DNA of 64,000 nt from Rossellomorea marisflavi. Lineage in GTDB: Bacteria > Bacillota > Bacilli > Bacillales > Bacillaceae_B. A program made the position numbers and the translations under genes. The DNA is taken from assembly GCA_003667865.1 (NCBI GenBank), contig CP033051.1, positions 3,908,001 through 3,972,000 of the forward strand. The letters run 5' to 3'. Shown here piece by piece: positions 63,570 through 64,000 of this stretch (positions are counted from its first letter, which is position 1; every line of letters begins with the position of its first letter). The notes beneath the pieces were generated by a model. The model saw only the letters and a list, made by a program, of their open reading frames with translations. It did no database searches and had not been told where the DNA came from.

Positions 63570-63926
63570 TTAATAAGCATTTTTTTTACTTAATGCAATA
63601 AACAACTTTGTAAACCAATATGCTAGAATTGCTAAACTTACTTCAATAAAGTAAATATGTAAGATGTTCATCCCTTTAGATAAGGTCAAAAGACCAAGTT
63701 GAAGCCAAATCCAAGCAATAGAGGTAATCATGCTAGCCGTAACCAAAGTAACTAGATAAAAGTTCTTATTTCGGTTGAGTGCAAATTGATATGCCAGCAT
63801 AAACGCTACTGGAACAAAAGAACCATCAACTGGGATACTAACAGGGATATATGGAATCATGTGGTAGGGATGATTCCAGAAGTTTAAACGTGTGAAACTA
63901 ACATCAAGATACACAAACATCGTCAA
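63570..63926 (-). CDS. CBO0543-type membrane protein, N-terminus unclear
   Basis: 118 residues, three membrane segments. FWNHPYHMIPYIPVSIPVDGSFVPVAFMLAYQ holds the family's conserved Pro/Tyr/Asp block (in parts). Family members are usually about 160 residues, so 40 or more N-terminal residues are missing. The frame has in-frame stops just upstream of the TTG at 63926, whose ribosome site is weak. Either the gene is 5'-truncated or a frameshift lies near 63930-64000 at the window edge. Confidence 0.6.
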   Translation of the reverse strand: MTMFVYLDVSFTRLNFWNHPYHMIPYIPVSIPVDGSFVPVAFMLAYQFALNRNKNFYLVTLVTASMITSIAWIWLQLGLLTLSKGMNILHIYFIEVSLAILAYWFTKLFIALSKKNAY

Positions 63927-64000
63927 CCGTTGGAAACAGCATTATATTATGTATATGAAATGTTACCCTTAACTGGTTTTCTAGTTGTTGTAACACTTGC

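Overview
The window comes from an AT-rich, endospore-forming member of the Bacillaceae. Supporting evidence: B. subtilis-type gene content and order (a ctpA / yodJ / deoD / yodL / yozD / yodN / yozE / yodQ-like run), Spo0M, a YjcZ-type spore peptide, a Ku plus two-domain LigD repair pair, strong AGGAGG ribosome binding sites, and Gram-positive leader RNAs (T-box, TPP, FMN, a BirA operator). Species cannot be told from the sequence. No rRNA, intact tRNA, CRISPR array, prophage or insertion sequence was seen.

Layout. 1-1620: 5' part of trpE (minus) behind two tandem tRNA-Trp T-box elements. 1.7-6.5 kb: a GNAT enzyme, a carotene-desaturase-type FAD oxidoreductase, a frameshifted GNAT gene, a gene-free stretch with a good Fur box and a candidate small RNA, and a YwaF membrane protein. 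6.8-8.4 kb: an unrecognised surface/membrane protein. 8.4-11.4 kb: TPP-riboswitch operon thiW-thiD-thiM-thiE. 11.4-14.3 kb: divergent ku and ligD. 14.3-18.1 kb: a TIGR00341 membrane protein, dapF and an EAL-HDOD protein. 18.3-21.1 kb: FMN-riboswitch operon ribE-ribBA-ribH, without ribD. 22-27 kb: copper-type Cys-rich protein, patatin phospholipase, YxlEFG-type ABC exporter, DUF4870 protein. 27.2-30.7 kb: uppP-dedA, an amidohydrolase, and a GNAT gene behind an unusual structured leader encoding a 10-residue peptide. 31.2-34.5 kb: BirA-box bioY-bioB and an MFS transporter. 34.6-39.9 kb: a minus-strand run cruF-type hydratase, acyltransferase, glycosyltransferase, desaturase and a MurG-like transferase, which looks like a glycosylated, acylated carotenoid pathway. 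40-47 kb: MATE and DHA2 exporters with a MarR regulator, a COG0523 GTPase and an LCP protein. 47.4-58.7 kb: the yod-type block, interrupted by a spo0M / protein kinase / small basic protein operon. 59-64 kb: a CHASE3-type chemoreceptor, a YjcZ peptide, a frameshifted M3 oligopeptidase and a CBO0543-type membrane protein.

Much of the window is vitamin supply (thiamine, riboflavin, biotin) under RNA or repressor control, envelope chemistry (UppP, DedA, LCP, CtpA, DD-carboxypeptidase, MurG-like) and pigment formation. The most unusual signal is the leader at 30035-30183: peptide MVRHQFLDWS, two mutually exclusive hairpins, a T-arm-like hairpin, an 11-bp hairpin and a final hairpin hiding the ribosome binding site of an acetyltransferase. 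Other notable points are the Fur box with no gene after it, the hidden ku ribosome binding site, the kinase-Spo0M operon, and two genes each broken by the apparent loss of one base from a short homopolymer.
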